Program-made: the position numbers and the translations under genes
In this document: positions 17,941 through 27,128 of the stretch, piece by piece
Layout: each line of letters starts with the position of its first letter
Position numbering within the stretch: position 1 is the stretch's first letter
From: Balneolaceae bacterium
GTDB taxonomy: Bacteria > Bacteroidota > Rhodothermia > Balneolales > Cyclonatronaceae
Assembly (NCBI GenBank): GCA_007694035.1
Contig: RECM01000136.1
Location: 1 to 60,477 of the forward strand
Length of the DNA stretch: 60,477 nucleotides
Direction: 5' to 3'
The notes under the pieces: generated by a model
What the model saw: only the letters and a program-made list of their open reading frames with translations
What the model was told of the DNA's origin: nothing
Databases searched by the model: none

Positions 17941-19749
17941 ATGCATAGTAATCTTCATCTATTTCATATCCCTGTGATGGGTACAGGTCATTCTGTAGAC
18001 AGCCCGGTAAGGGTGGCCCATCTTGGTATCAATTCAGTTATTTCCATTGTCGATGACCTTCTGCTTGAGCAGATCCGTGAATACTACTGCAAGAATACCA
18101 GCAGAGAATATCATAACATCGGCAGAACTGCTGACGACGGCAGGGCACGCAGAATAACGGCCTATCTTGACCTTGTTCATGATATTGTTCAGGAAAAATT
18201 CGAGGCCATCAGGCAGATGGATATATTCAGCAATACCGAAAAAGACCGGTATTTTAATTTGTTGCCTGTCGGCAGCCCGCTGCGTGATGCCTATGACTAC
18301 CTTAAATCAATGGCACCGGGTATCGAGAGAAACAGCCTGATACATAACCTCAATGAACGGATGAAACCGGGCTCAATTGATGTGAACATCATGGCCAAAG
18401 TAGACCGGTTGAGCCTCGACAGAAATGATGTACCGTTAAGCAAGGAATTCAGTGATGCAAGTGCAGCACTCAGGGGCTATGCCAACAGCGTAGTATCTTC
18501 TGCGGTTGTATTGTCGGCCGGGTTTAACCCGCGTCTCTATGGCTACCTCAGTGAATTCAGGGATTTTTACCGTGATACAACCGGTAATATCAAAAAGAAA
18601 ATTGTACTGAAAGTTACCGACTTCCGCTCTGCAATGATTCAGAGCCGCTTTCTTGCAAAATCCGGCATTGAAATTTCTGAATTCCGGATTGAATCGGGTC
18701 TTAACTGCGGGGGACATGCTTTTGCATCTGATGGCCACCTTCTTCCGGTATTACTGCGTGAATTCCGTGATAAACGAGAAGAGCTGGTAGATGCTATCCG
18801 GCCGATGATTACCCGTTTCTATGAAAAAATGAGCTGGGATTACCCCGAGGCTGCCATGCAGGATATGCCATCTATTACCGTTCAGGGTGGAATTGGTAAT
18901 CACGGCGAGGTCCGACGGCTGCTGGATGATTATGGTATGGATTCCACAGGATGGGGCAGCCCTTTCCTGTTGGTGCCTGAAGCAACCTGTATCGATGATC
19001 CCACTGTTGAACTATTAAAAAATGCAGGCGAAAAAGACCTCTATCTGAGCAATGTTTCACCCCTCGGCATCCCGTTTAACAACATCAGAAACAGCGGGTC
19101 GGAGGTCTGGACAAAAATACAGTCCGATACCGATAAACCGGGTTCAAAATGTCCGAAGGGATTTCTTGTGTCGAACACGGAGTTTACTGAAAATCCGATC
19201 TGTACGGCTTCAACCGAGTATCAGATACTTAAGATATCAAGTCTGCGGCAGAGCGGGCTCGACACCGATGAACTTGATCGTCAGATCGACGGTGTAACAT
19301 CTAAAAGCTGTTTGTGCAGCCACCTCGGTATTGGTGCCCTTATGAAACTTGGCATCAGAAAAGAAAGCTATGGCCGGCAGGCGATTTGCCCCGGTCCCAA
19401 TATTGCCTGGTTCGATCGTACTTACACACTCGATGAAATGGTAGATCATATCTATGGCCGCCGCGAATCACTTGTTCCAGCTCACAGGCCTCATATGTTT
19501 GCAAAGGAACTCGAGATGTATGTCGACTATCTCGAAGAGAGGCTCCGCCAGATGCAGCCGGGTGATCAGGCCGATTACAAAAAGCTGATGGTCATTCGCA
19601 ATAATCTTGAAAGTGGAATGGATGAGTGCATGATTATTGCAGAAGGGCCCGCCTATGATGGTGAAAACCTGAAATCACTTAAAGAATCTATAATCCGGCA
19701 AAGAGGAAGACTGCTCAAAATGTTCCCGGAAATGGAACCGGCAGTTTAA
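17941..19749 (+). CDS. conserved protein of unknown function, possible NPD-like TIM barrel
   Basis: A 602-residue soluble protein with no signal peptide or membrane segment. The sequence style (IPVMGTGHSVDSPVRVAHLGI at the start, GGIGNHGE and GWGSPFLLVPE in the middle) matches, as far as I recall, a conserved uncharacterised family of Bacteroidota. Two segments recall FMN-dependent nitronate monooxygenases (NPD family): GLNCGGH at 253-259, like the family's GGH motif, and VQGGIGNHGE. The C-terminal third holds a cysteine set (Cys404, Cys421, Cys457, Cys459 and Cys483 in AICPGPN) that could bind a metal or Fe-S cluster. It stands alone behind a 234-base spacer divergent from the ABC exporter. 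Both the fold and cofactor suggestions are inference. Confidence 0.6.
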   Translation: MHSNLHLFHIPVMGTGHSVDSPVRVAHLGINSVISIVDDLLLEQIREYYCKNTSREYHNIGRTADDGRARRITAYLDLVHDIVQEKFEAIRQMDIFSNTEKDRYFNLLPVGSPLRDAYDYLKSMAPGIERNSLIHNLNERMKPGSIDVNIMAKVDRLSLDRNDVPLSKEFSDASAALRGYANSVVSSAVVLSAGFNPRLYGYLSEFRDFYRDTTGNIKKKIVLKVTDFRSAMIQSRFLAKSGIEISEFRIESGLNCGGHAFASDGHLLPVLLREFRDKREELVDAIRPMITRFYEKMSWDYPEAAMQDMPSITVQGGIGNHGEVRRLLDDYGMDSTGWGSPFLLVPEATCIDDPTVELLKNAGEKDLYLSNVSPLGIPFNNIRNSGSEVWTKIQSDTDKPGSKCPKGFLVSNTEFTENPICTASTEYQILKISSLRQSGLDTDELDRQIDGVTSKSCLCSHLGIGALMKLGIRKESYGRQAICPGPNIAWFDRTYTLDEMVDHIYGRRESLVPAHRPHMFAKELEMYVDYLEERLRQMQPGDQADYKKLMVIRNNLESGMDECMIIAEGPAYDGENLKSLKESIIRQRGRLLKMFPEMEPAV

Positions 19750-20065
19750 TTTGCCATAAGGTCAGTTCGTAGCCAGAATTATTATCATTAAAACGTTAAT
19801 GGTGTGCGGTAGCGTGCGGCAGGGTATCGATGTAGTTTTATATTTAAATGGAGGGTGGGAAAATACCTCACTGCTTTGTGAAGGTATCATCATGGTGAAC
19901 TCTTTTTAACATATTGACTGGCATTATGTTAACCGGAACGAATTCAGGGGCGGGGAGAAGGTATGTTGTATGTTAAAAATTTCTAAAAAATAAGTGGCTT
20001 GATTTTTAACTATTTATATATAATTTCGCCGATTAACTTCACTTTTACATTAAACATCCGACATC
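19750..20065 (+). promoter_or_regulatory. intergenic region with probable protease promoter
   Basis: No gene is visible in this spacer. Near its end, TTG at 19999-20001 and TAATTTCG at 20021-20028 are 19 bases apart and match the Bacteroidota promoter pattern TTG-N19/20-TAnnTTTG except for one base. This would start transcription about 30 bases ahead of the metalloprotease ATG. Confidence 0.45.
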
Positions 20066-22813
20066 ATGAAAACAGGTTATCAAGGCGTGTTAGGAATCAT
20101 ATTGATTGCAGGGCTGATACTGGCTCTGGCTCCTGTAAACGTAAAGGCACAGTATTCTTCTAATAGATTATTTACTCTGGGTCAAAGTCCGGATAACGAA
20201 CTCTCAATTCAATCCTTTGAAACACGAAAGCAGCCGGTATTTATCAATGAAAATATATTCTACAGTGATGAAGCAGGCCAGGGTTCAGTTATTACATTTC
20301 CCGATTTTGACGGGCGTAATCATGAATATAAGGTCATCAGAAGGCAAGAATTTGTGCCCGGTATTATCAGCATAAGCGCGCAGTCTGTTAAAGATCCCAT
20401 CGATGTACTGGCAATAAGTAATCATAACGGCACCGTACGTGGTATTATTAAGAATGTAACCGATAATACCTATCTCGAACTGAATTACTCGAATCAGTAT
20501 GAAATGAATACCATTGCTGAAATTGCGCCATCCATGCGTGATATTTTGGAGTGCGGCCTGAATGTTGATACGCATAAGTTGTTACATGGTGCTGATTCTC
20601 GTTTACACACAAACCATGACCGACATGAATCCGGTATGATTTCGGCAGCTTCATCGGTACCATTTACACCTCATCATATTGGCCTGGCAGAATTGTACAA
20701 TGATGAAGTGGTACTTGATATCCTGATGGTTTACACACCGAAAGCGGCACAGTGGGCGTTGTTTAACGGTGGCGGCATACTACTTAACATCGCTAACGGG
20801 ATGGCTCTGAACCAGATTCCGCTGGACAACAGCAATACCGGAATCCTGATGCGGGTGGTTCACATTGCTGAAGTTAATTATGACGAAGACGCGGATAGTG
20901 TTTCTACCATCACGTTAAGACGACTGACAGCACGTCCCGGGGGACCATTCGCTGATGATGTTGGTTTTTTTGATAATGTTCATACAATGAGGGAGCAGTA
21001 TGGTGCCGACTTTGTTGCCATTCTTGCTTTGGTCAATGACACAGGAGGTTTGGGTTTTCTTCCAACTTCTGCAGCCGGCCGGCCGGATCTTGCTTTTTCC
21101 CTGACCAGAATACAGCAAATGGCCAATTCATATACATTTGTACACGAACTGGGGCATAATCTCGGTAATAACCACTCGCGAAATCAGACGTCAGCTGTTG
21201 CAGGTGAAATGGGGGGATTGTTTGATTACTCTACAGGTTGGGCCTGGCAGAACGGAGCAGGTGAGCGTACAGCAACGGTTATGGCATATCCGGAAGGTGG
21301 CACCCGGATTCCATTTTTTTCCAGCCCTGAGATGTTTTATGATAGCTTCCCTACCGGCAGTTACACCGGTACCGGCTCGCCTGCCGACAATGTTCGCAGC
21401 ATGAGAGAAGTTAAGTATATAGCAGCGAATTATCGCCCAACACGGTTCGAACCACCCGCTGCCGCTCTTCCGGCGTTGAATTCAATAGAAGTTCAGACCG
21501 GCCTGGGGGCGTCTGACGTGGTAACGCTCGACATTGGTAATTCCGGAGTGTCGCCTCTGTTCTGGCAGATTGATTTCAGCGCTCCGGAAATGGGTAAGCC
21601 TGTTTTGAAAAGTAACCAATTCAATGCATTGGCAGCCGGCAAGGATATCGTGGATGGCGGCTATGTAACCGGAAGTGCTGGTATCAATTTTATTGAATCG
21701 GATTCAGACGGTATTGTCTATCAGACAACGTTTGGCAACAATGAAGGATTTTTGACTGGTTCATTCAATGCCGCCAATAACTGGAAATCAAATTTCAACG
21801 ACTCTCGCATCAGGTTTATGATATCAAACATTAACCCGACAGTTGGTGCACAGCACCTGCGATTCAATAAAAGTGATAATTTTGCTCCAAATACAGGCCT
21901 GAGTATTAATGCACCATTTTTGGGACTCCGGCCTTACGGACATTATGAAGTTTCCATGGATCTCTACATGATTTCTGATGCTGGTAATGCGGATTACCGA
22001 ATAATATTTAACGATGATCGAACCAATAACAATTCTGCGGAAATTGTTTTTGATAACCGGGGATTTGTATTTGTGAGGGCAATTAATCAATCAGGTGCTC
22101 CAGGATACATCTTTGCCGGAAATTTTAATTACAACACGCACTATAAATTAAAAGTTGTTATCAACCCTGAAACACATACACTATCGTATTACCTTAATGA
22201 TGAGCTCAGGCTATCTTCCGGCCTGCTTAATGGCAGAATCATCAGCCAGTTCCGCATCTTTCATAATAATAAACAGACAGAAGGCGGATTTATCGATGTC
22301 GATAATGTTATCGTTCGGGTTCCTTATATTGGCTTCAGTTGGTTGTCAGCAAACCGTTATGCCGGATCTGTTGAGCCGGGCGAGAACAGTAATATTAATC
22401 TCACATTTGGCGGGCCCGATGTCGAACCCGGCACCTATTCAGGTACGCTCATTATTCGTACAAATGATGCCAATGCATCTGAACAGAGAATACCAATTAC
22501 CTATACAATGGATAGTGTAGTTTCTATTGATCATGAAACGGGACTTCCCGGTGGATTTTCACTTGGTCAGAATTATCCAAATCCGTTCAACCCGTCAACG
22601 GAAATCAGGTTTTCGCTACCGGCCGACGGACCTGTGAATCTGGAAGTTTTTAGTATAGCGGGTCAGAAAATTGTGACACTTGTTGATGATACGATGCCCG
22701 CCGGTAGTCATACGGCATCATTCAATGCTTCGGGCCTTGCCAGCGGCCTCTACATTTACAGGCTAACCAGTGGCAACTGGAGCAAAACACGTAAAATGAT
22801 GCTCATCAAATGA
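20066..22813 (+). CDS. secreted metzincin zinc metalloprotease with T9SS sorting domain
   Basis: A 915-residue exported protease. Residues 1-28 are a Sec signal peptide (…NVKAQ). Residues about 35-180 look like a prodomain, with a lone Cys163 (ECGLN) that might act as a cysteine switch. The reprolysin-like catalytic domain has the zinc motif HELGHNLGNNH (His360, Glu361, His364, His370) and the Met-turn at Met406. Beyond it lie a region resembling a concanavalin/LamG-type fold (about 545-755) and an Ig-like segment (FGGPDVEPGTYSGTL). The last 80 residues (from NYPNPFNPST to the basic end KTRKMMLIK) form a type A T9SS sorting domain, so the enzyme should be secreted or fixed on the cell surface. 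It overlaps the following lipoprotein gene by four bases. Confidence 0.9.
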   Translation: MKTGYQGVLGIILIAGLILALAPVNVKAQYSSNRLFTLGQSPDNELSIQSFETRKQPVFINENIFYSDEAGQGSVITFPDFDGRNHEYKVIRRQEFVPGIISISAQSVKDPIDVLAISNHNGTVRGIIKNVTDNTYLELNYSNQYEMNTIAEIAPSMRDILECGLNVDTHKLLHGADSRLHTNHDRHESGMISAASSVPFTPHHIGLAELYNDEVVLDILMVYTPKAAQWALFNGGGILLNIANGMALNQIPLDNSNTGILMRVVHIAEVNYDEDADSVSTITLRRLTARPGGPFADDVGFFDNVHTMREQYGADFVAILALVNDTGGLGFLPTSAAGRPDLAFSLTRIQQMANSYTFVHELGHNLGNNHSRNQTSAVAGEMGGLFDYSTGWAWQNGAGERTATVMAYPEGGTRIPFFSSPEMFYDSFPTGSYTGTGSPADNVRSMREVKYIAANYRPTRFEPPAAALPALNSIEVQTGLGASDVVTLDIGNSGVSPLFWQIDFSAPEMGKPVLKSNQFNALAAGKDIVDGGYVTGSAGINFIESDSDGIVYQTTFGNNEGFLTGSFNAANNWKSNFNDSRIRFMISNINPTVGAQHLRFNKSDNFAPNTGLSINAPFLGLRPYGHYEVSMDLYMISDAGNADYRIIFNDDRTNNNSAEIVFDNRGFVFVRAINQSGAPGYIFAGNFNYNTHYKLKVVINPETHTLSYYLNDELRLSSGLLNGRIISQFRIFHNNKQTEGGFIDVDNVIVRVPYIGFSWLSANRYAGSVEPGENSNINLTFGGPDVEPGTYSGTLIIRTNDANASEQRIPITYTMDSVVSIDHETGLPGGFSLGQNYPNPFNPSTEIRFSLPADGPVNLEVFSIAGQKIVTLVDDTMPAGSHTASFNASGLASGLYIYRLTSGNWSKTRKMMLIK

Positions 22814-23346
22814 CGAAATTTAAATTTAAACTACCACTCAAAGTTGTTGCAGCCATTGCATTCTTTTGGGCCGGCTGCAATGCAGATTCCAAACACGATA
22901 AAACTACCGAGAATGCGATTGAACAACCGGAGAATTCCACCGAAAATATGATTGATCAACACAAGTTTGGTATCCCCGGCGAATTGAGAAGATCAGACAT
23001 TGATACAAGTCCTATCCTGACGCAGATGCAGGAGGCCGAAACCGGTAGTTCACTATCTATGGATCTGTTCGGTGATATCAGTATTCAGGCCCGTCTTATC
23101 GGCAAATCGAGAATGGTACCCGGAGTATTTAGCTACCGGTACGAAATCGATGAACCTGAATCCGGTATCCTTGTCATATCGGTTAACGGAGATGAAATGA
23201 TTGCTCAGATTGACCTGCCAGCATCAAACAGAATATTTACGATTCTTCCGGTGCGGGAAACCAGTCGTCACATTGTGGTTGAACTGGATCCGTCTGCAAT
23301 GGATGTACTCGAAGGCGGGGAACCAATATTCCCTGCCGATTTCTAG
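22810..23346 (+). CDS. small lipoprotein resembling a stand-alone metalloprotease prodomain
   Basis: A 178-residue predicted lipoprotein: a hydrophobic signal segment ends at a lipobox-like WAGC near residue 23 (the Trp at -3 is unusual), followed by a polar linker. Residues about 80-178 (LFGDISIQARL, then ILVISVNGDEMIAQIDLP, IFTILPV, HIVVELDPS, GGEPI) follow the pattern I recall for the N-terminal prodomain of secreted reprolysin-like metalloproteases, here without any protease domain. The start codon overlaps the stop of the protease gene (ATGA), so the two are translationally coupled. A role as tethered inhibitor or folding helper for the protease is inference. Nothing suggests a truncated gene: it has its own signal peptide. 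Confidence 0.6.
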   Translation: MTKFKFKLPLKVVAAIAFFWAGCNADSKHDKTTENAIEQPENSTENMIDQHKFGIPGELRRSDIDTSPILTQMQEAETGSSLSMDLFGDISIQARLIGKSRMVPGVFSYRYEIDEPESGILVISVNGDEMIAQIDLPASNRIFTILPVRETSRHIVVELDPSAMDVLEGGEPIFPADF

Positions 23347-23380
23347 TAACAGACCGGATAGTTAAAAACGGATTCTACGT

Positions 23381-24082
23381 ATGCCCAATGCCGGAAAACT
23401 GCTAAGACAACTCCATAACACCCCCGACGGTTATTTTTTCAATCCCTGGTATGATCATGATATCCACCACGACCGGTCGACAAGGAGCCCTGATATACGA
23501 AGGCGGCAACTTGATGCCTATCTGACCGACCGGATCGGAGCCGCAAAGTATGTGCTGGTGGCCGAAGCCCTTGGCTACCAGGGCGGGCATTTTACCGGTA
23601 TAGCCATGACATCCGAAAGAATCCTGCTCGGGCACCATCAGCTTCCTAACGGACTGGGTCCCGGGCATGTATTTTCTGACCTGCGGCCGGAGCGGACAAG
23701 CCTCGAAAGTCTGAAAAGCAATGGCATGAATGAACCCACAGCAACTATTGTCTGGAATACGGTACTCTCTCAGGGTATCGATCCGTTTACGGTGGTTCAC
23801 TGGAATGCCCTTGCCTGGCACCCCTATGATCCGGTACGCGGTTTATTGAGTAACCGAACACCGACTTTGAACGAGTTTCGGGCAGGGGAGCGTGTTCTCG
23901 ATACATTTCTGGATCTGTATCCCTCGGCAAAAGTACTTGCGGTTGGCAGAAAATCGGAATCAACCCTGGCGCGTATGGGGGTTGCAGCAACCGCATTGCC
24001 GCACCCTGCTTACGGCGGGGCTCCGAAATTCCGTGCCAAAATGGCTGAAATCGTATCAGCAGACGGGCAGGTGCCGATTTAA
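23381..24082 (+). CDS. uracil-DNA glycosylase superfamily protein
   Basis: A 233-residue cytoplasmic protein of the UDG fold. The segment VAEALGYQGGHFTGIAMTSER corresponds to the water-activating/binding loop of family enzymes; WNALAWHPY resembles the region around the uracil-binding Asn, and HPAYGG stands where the DNA-intercalating His loop lies. It belongs to an uncharacterised branch rather than classical Ung, since GQDPYH is absent; glycosylase activity is therefore unproven. It follows the lipoprotein gene by 34 bases, but a functional link with the protease pair is unlikely. Its stop codon overlaps the stop of the convergent ABC ATPase gene. Confidence 0.75.
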   Translation: MPNAGKLLRQLHNTPDGYFFNPWYDHDIHHDRSTRSPDIRRRQLDAYLTDRIGAAKYVLVAEALGYQGGHFTGIAMTSERILLGHHQLPNGLGPGHVFSDLRPERTSLESLKSNGMNEPTATIVWNTVLSQGIDPFTVVHWNALAWHPYDPVRGLLSNRTPTLNEFRAGERVLDTFLDLYPSAKVLAVGRKSESTLARMGVAATALPHPAYGGAPKFRAKMAEIVSADGQVPI

Positions 24083-24735
24083 TCGGCTGCGGGAGAGGGC
24101 TTCCATGGGAAAAGGATGAAATCGTCACAGAATTTATCCAGGTTCTTCTGCATGTGGCTGGACAGCAGAATAGTACCGCCGTTTTTTTTGTATTCAATCA
24201 ACAGCTCAATTGTTGACAGCCGCGTTGGTTCATCAAGGGCCCTGAAGGGTTCATCCAGAAAAAGGATTTCCGGTCGGGTAATGAGTGCGGCCGAGATCAG
24301 TATTTTTTGCATCATCCCGCTCGAATAGGTACCGATCAGGTTATAACGGCGTTCATCCATGCTCAGGCGTTCCAGAATCCTGTCTATCTCACCAGGAGAT
24401 TGATCATTCCACATCGAACGGCTGCGAAGCACGGCTTCAAGCAGCTCAACGCCATTCACATACTGGGGCAGATCGTGAGCATCGAATGCGATGCCAACCC
24501 TCGCGAGAAATTTTGAAGGGGAATCGTGGATATTCAACGACCCGTAATGAACCGTTCCCGACGAGGGAAATGCGGCTGTGGTCAGTAATCTTAAAAGGGT
24601 TGTTTTCCCCGATCCGTTCGGCCCGATCAAACCGGTGGCTGATCCGGGCCTGAACGTAAGGCTGAAATTTTCTATGACCGGTTTTCCACTCCCATATCTT
24701 TTGGTAAGGGATTCGGCAGTCAGTGCGTCATGCAT
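24079..24735 (-). CDS. ABC transporter ATP-binding protein
   Basis: A 218-residue stand-alone ABC ATPase. Walker A is GPNGSGKTT at about 38-46, the signature is YSSGMMQK (a divergent form of LSGGQ, as in CcmA-like or ABC-2 exporters), Walker B is ILFLDEP, and the switch histidine is in LLSSHM. The ATG giving MHDALTAESL is chosen; a longer frame reaches 24795 but its extra residues are not ABC-like. The start overlaps the end of the membrane protein gene upstream by eight bases, so the two form one transporter. The presence of only one ATPase and one permease-like protein suggests an ABC-2 type exporter; cargo unknown. Confidence 0.85.
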   Translation of the reverse strand: MHDALTAESLTKRYGSGKPVIENFSLTFRPGSATGLIGPNGSGKTTLLRLLTTAAFPSSGTVHYGSLNIHDSPSKFLARVGIAFDAHDLPQYVNGVELLEAVLRSRSMWNDQSPGEIDRILERLSMDERRYNLIGTYSSGMMQKILISAALITRPEILFLDEPFRALDEPTRLSTIELLIEYKKNGGTILLSSHMQKNLDKFCDDFILFPWKPSPAAD

Positions 24736-25987
24736 ATATTCTCCTGTAGCGTAGTTCGTGCAACGTTGTGAAAACAACACTGAAAATGAGAGCAAACATC
24801 AAATGGATACCGGCCCAAAAGAGTACATCCGAAAGTACTATTGCAGTACTGACCCATGCAAGAAAAAGCAGGTTCAGTACCAGTGGGAAGAACCATCTCA
24901 TGTTCACAAAGAATCGGGCGCCAAGCCAACCGGTTACCGGGAAGTGGTTAACCTGGAAGGAGAGAGGTGCGAATGCGGGAGTGATCAGCAAGTAGGATGC
25001 CGCATTCTGCAGAATTATGAAACCGCCCAGCCACAGGTTGATTAATGCCATTGCAGCATCGCTGTATATGAGTACCCAGAATATGAGGTGGCAAACGATC
25101 ATTACGCGACCCAGAGGCAATTTGCGGTCGAACTGAAGCATGCTAAGCCATGCAGCTGCACGGAACGATTCCGGAATCCAGTAGAGCGCCCTGTATGGTA
25201 CGGGCTCCCACTCTTCCCGGCCGCGGTTGCCCGGATCCTTGAATATTTCGAAATAAAAGGAATTGGTCTGATAGAAAAACCGGTCGAAAACCGGCATAGA
25301 GATTTTCAGCAGCCACAGGCCTGGAACAAGCAGTATTGCCGCAGCAACCCATTCAAGATAAATACCGGTAACAGCGGTAAGCCAGGTTGCCAGTACAACC
25401 GACAACATACCACCGGCCGTTAATATAATGGTAACTATGATGGTTGGCAGAGTGCCGGCGGGAGCCCCGGTACTTTTCCCCTGTTCGCCCAGGCTTTCCA
25501 TAAATCGTTTGCCCCGTTTCCCTTCCTGCCACTCCTGCGACTGCCTGCCCAGCCTTACATAAAGCATAAGTGATAACAGTGATATAGCGAATGTGAATGA
25601 AAACCCGCTCACGGCCATTTTAATTTTATCGGGGCTTATGACAAAAGGATTGGCAGTATCAAAAAAAATGAGGATAAACTGACCGGTAAGAATAAGACCG
25701 ATCCAGAAATAGAGCTGCCTGTACTGGATTCCGAAAAGGGTGGACTTTCCCGGATTCATCAACCTGAGCAGCGGCAGTTTTTTGTCCGGGTACAGCAGGT
25801 GTGGTGTTGCAAATGCAAAAAAACCACTCAGTATAAAATTGAAATAACGCAGGTAGAAAAAACGCTGACCCGTGTCGGCGCCCGATGTTATGCTTGTAAA
25901 TGCATACAGAAGCATGGAAATCAAAAGCAGGGCTGTTACTACAGCCACCGGGTGATGTGGTTTTCGTTTAAGTATGCTTTCAGTCAT
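24728..25987 (-). CDS. polytopic membrane protein, probable ABC permease subunit
   Basis: A 419-residue integral membrane protein with roughly nine to ten hydrophobic helices (first at about 15-32, others near 45-62, 90-112, 125-145, 180-235, 300-345, 370-415). A hydrophilic cytoplasmic stretch rich in Lys/Arg/Gly lies around 147-175. No motif places it in a named family. It was assigned as permease because it overlaps the ATPase gene by eight bases on the same strand and has a fitting size. It begins ten bases after pdxB, so all four minus-strand genes here may share a transcript. What it moves is unknown. Confidence 0.65.
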   Translation of the reverse strand: MTESILKRKPHHPVAVVTALLLISMLLYAFTSITSGADTGQRFFYLRYFNFILSGFFAFATPHLLYPDKKLPLLRLMNPGKSTLFGIQYRQLYFWIGLILTGQFILIFFDTANPFVISPDKIKMAVSGFSFTFAISLLSLMLYVRLGRQSQEWQEGKRGKRFMESLGEQGKSTGAPAGTLPTIIVTIILTAGGMLSVVLATWLTAVTGIYLEWVAAAILLVPGLWLLKISMPVFDRFFYQTNSFYFEIFKDPGNRGREEWEPVPYRALYWIPESFRAAAWLSMLQFDRKLPLGRVMIVCHLIFWVLIYSDAAMALINLWLGGFIILQNAASYLLITPAFAPLSFQVNHFPVTGWLGARFFVNMRWFFPLVLNLLFLAWVSTAIVLSDVLFWAGIHLMFALIFSVVFTTLHELRYRRIYA

Positions 25988-25997
25988 CCCTGGTCTG

Positions 25998-27128
25998 TTA
26001 TTCCTTACCTCCGCACAGCAGTTTCAGCTCTGGCCATCGATTAACCAGCGGCGTGGGCATGCGAAGATACGGGTATTCATCTCTCAACGGAACAGAGTTT
26101 CGCAGATTCCCGAACAGTTTGCCTTTCAGGTGGTCATCAGCTTTGCTGAGCTTGCGCATAGAATCGTGATACTTACCAACCGGGTGTAATTGCAACAAAA
26201 GCTGCCCCAGTGTTTCTGCCATAAATATTTCAGGCATTCCGCCTGCTGCTGGTTCGTTGTATTCACATAAATCAAAACCCAAAAATCCGGCGGCCTGCAG
26301 GCAAATCATCAGCGATGCATTGAATTTGGCCTGTACGGAATACCCGGCAATATGTGGTGAACACAGGAATGTACGGGAAGCTGTCTCATCGTTAACATGA
26401 GGTTCATTTTCCCACACATCGGCAATATAGTCCTGAACAGATCCCGCATCCATGGCATGTGCAATTGCATTTTCATCTACTACGCCGCCCCTGGATGCGT
26501 TAACTACGAGTGAAAAATCCCTGTTAAAAAGTTTACTGCTGTCAAGCCAGTGATGTGTTGAGTAAACACCCGTATGTGTTAATGGAACATGAAAACTCAG
26601 AATGTCGCAATTCAGAACTTCATCCAGGGTAGCGGATTGAAAATCAGAATCCCGGTGCTGCAAGGGGGGATCATATACGGTAATTTGTAAACCGAACCGG
26701 GCCATAATTTCCCGGACCGCAGTGCCGGTAAAACCGCAGCCGATTATACCAAGCGAAAGTGATGATGGGTTAATATGGTAGTGGTCACACCAGATCAGTA
26801 TAACGGTTGCCACGTATTCTCCTACGGCATTCGCATTACATCCGGGTGCCCATGCAAAACGGACGTCAATTTTTTCCAGGTGATCTGTGTCTGCATGATC
26901 GAAACCGGCCGAGGCAGAAGCCAGCAGTTTGGTTCTGCCACGTTCAGGGAAGGTATGCGGGTTAATTTTGGATACAGTACGGATGAAAATGGCATCGGCA
27001 TTTGATGCGAAATCCTTCGGTGGCATATCGCTGCTGAACCGGATAAGATCGACCTTATCTGCCGGCAGGAATAAATCAAGGAAAGGAATCTCCGAATCGG
27101 CTGCAATAGTGACCTTCGCCATTTTCAT
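25998..27128 (-). CDS. pdxB: 4-phosphoerythronate dehydrogenase
   Basis: PdxB oxidises 4-phospho-D-erythronate, an early step of DXP-dependent vitamin B6 synthesis. It belongs to the D-2-hydroxyacid dehydrogenases: GFDHADTDHLEK and WAPGCNANAVGEYV are the PdxB-type forms of the catalytic domain motifs, GIIGCGFTGTAV is the NAD loop, NASRGGVVDE supplies the catalytic Arg, and SPHIAGYS the catalytic His. The C-terminal part is longer than in generic dehydrogenases, as in PdxB (about 380 residues). Its ATG overlaps the stop of the preceding small gene by one base (TGATG). A plain hydroxyacid dehydrogenase is the alternative. Confidence 0.85.
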   Translation of the reverse strand: MKMAKVTIAADSEIPFLDLFLPADKVDLIRFSSDMPPKDFASNADAIFIRTVSKINPHTFPERGRTKLLASASAGFDHADTDHLEKIDVRFAWAPGCNANAVGEYVATVILIWCDHYHINPSSLSLGIIGCGFTGTAVREIMARFGLQITVYDPPLQHRDSDFQSATLDEVLNCDILSFHVPLTHTGVYSTHHWLDSSKLFNRDFSLVVNASRGGVVDENAIAHAMDAGSVQDYIADVWENEPHVNDETASRTFLCSPHIAGYSVQAKFNASLMICLQAAGFLGFDLCEYNEPAAGGMPEIFMAETLGQLLLQLHPVGKYHDSMRKLSKADDHLKGKLFGNLRNSVPLRDEYPYLRMPTPLVNRWPELKLLCGGKE

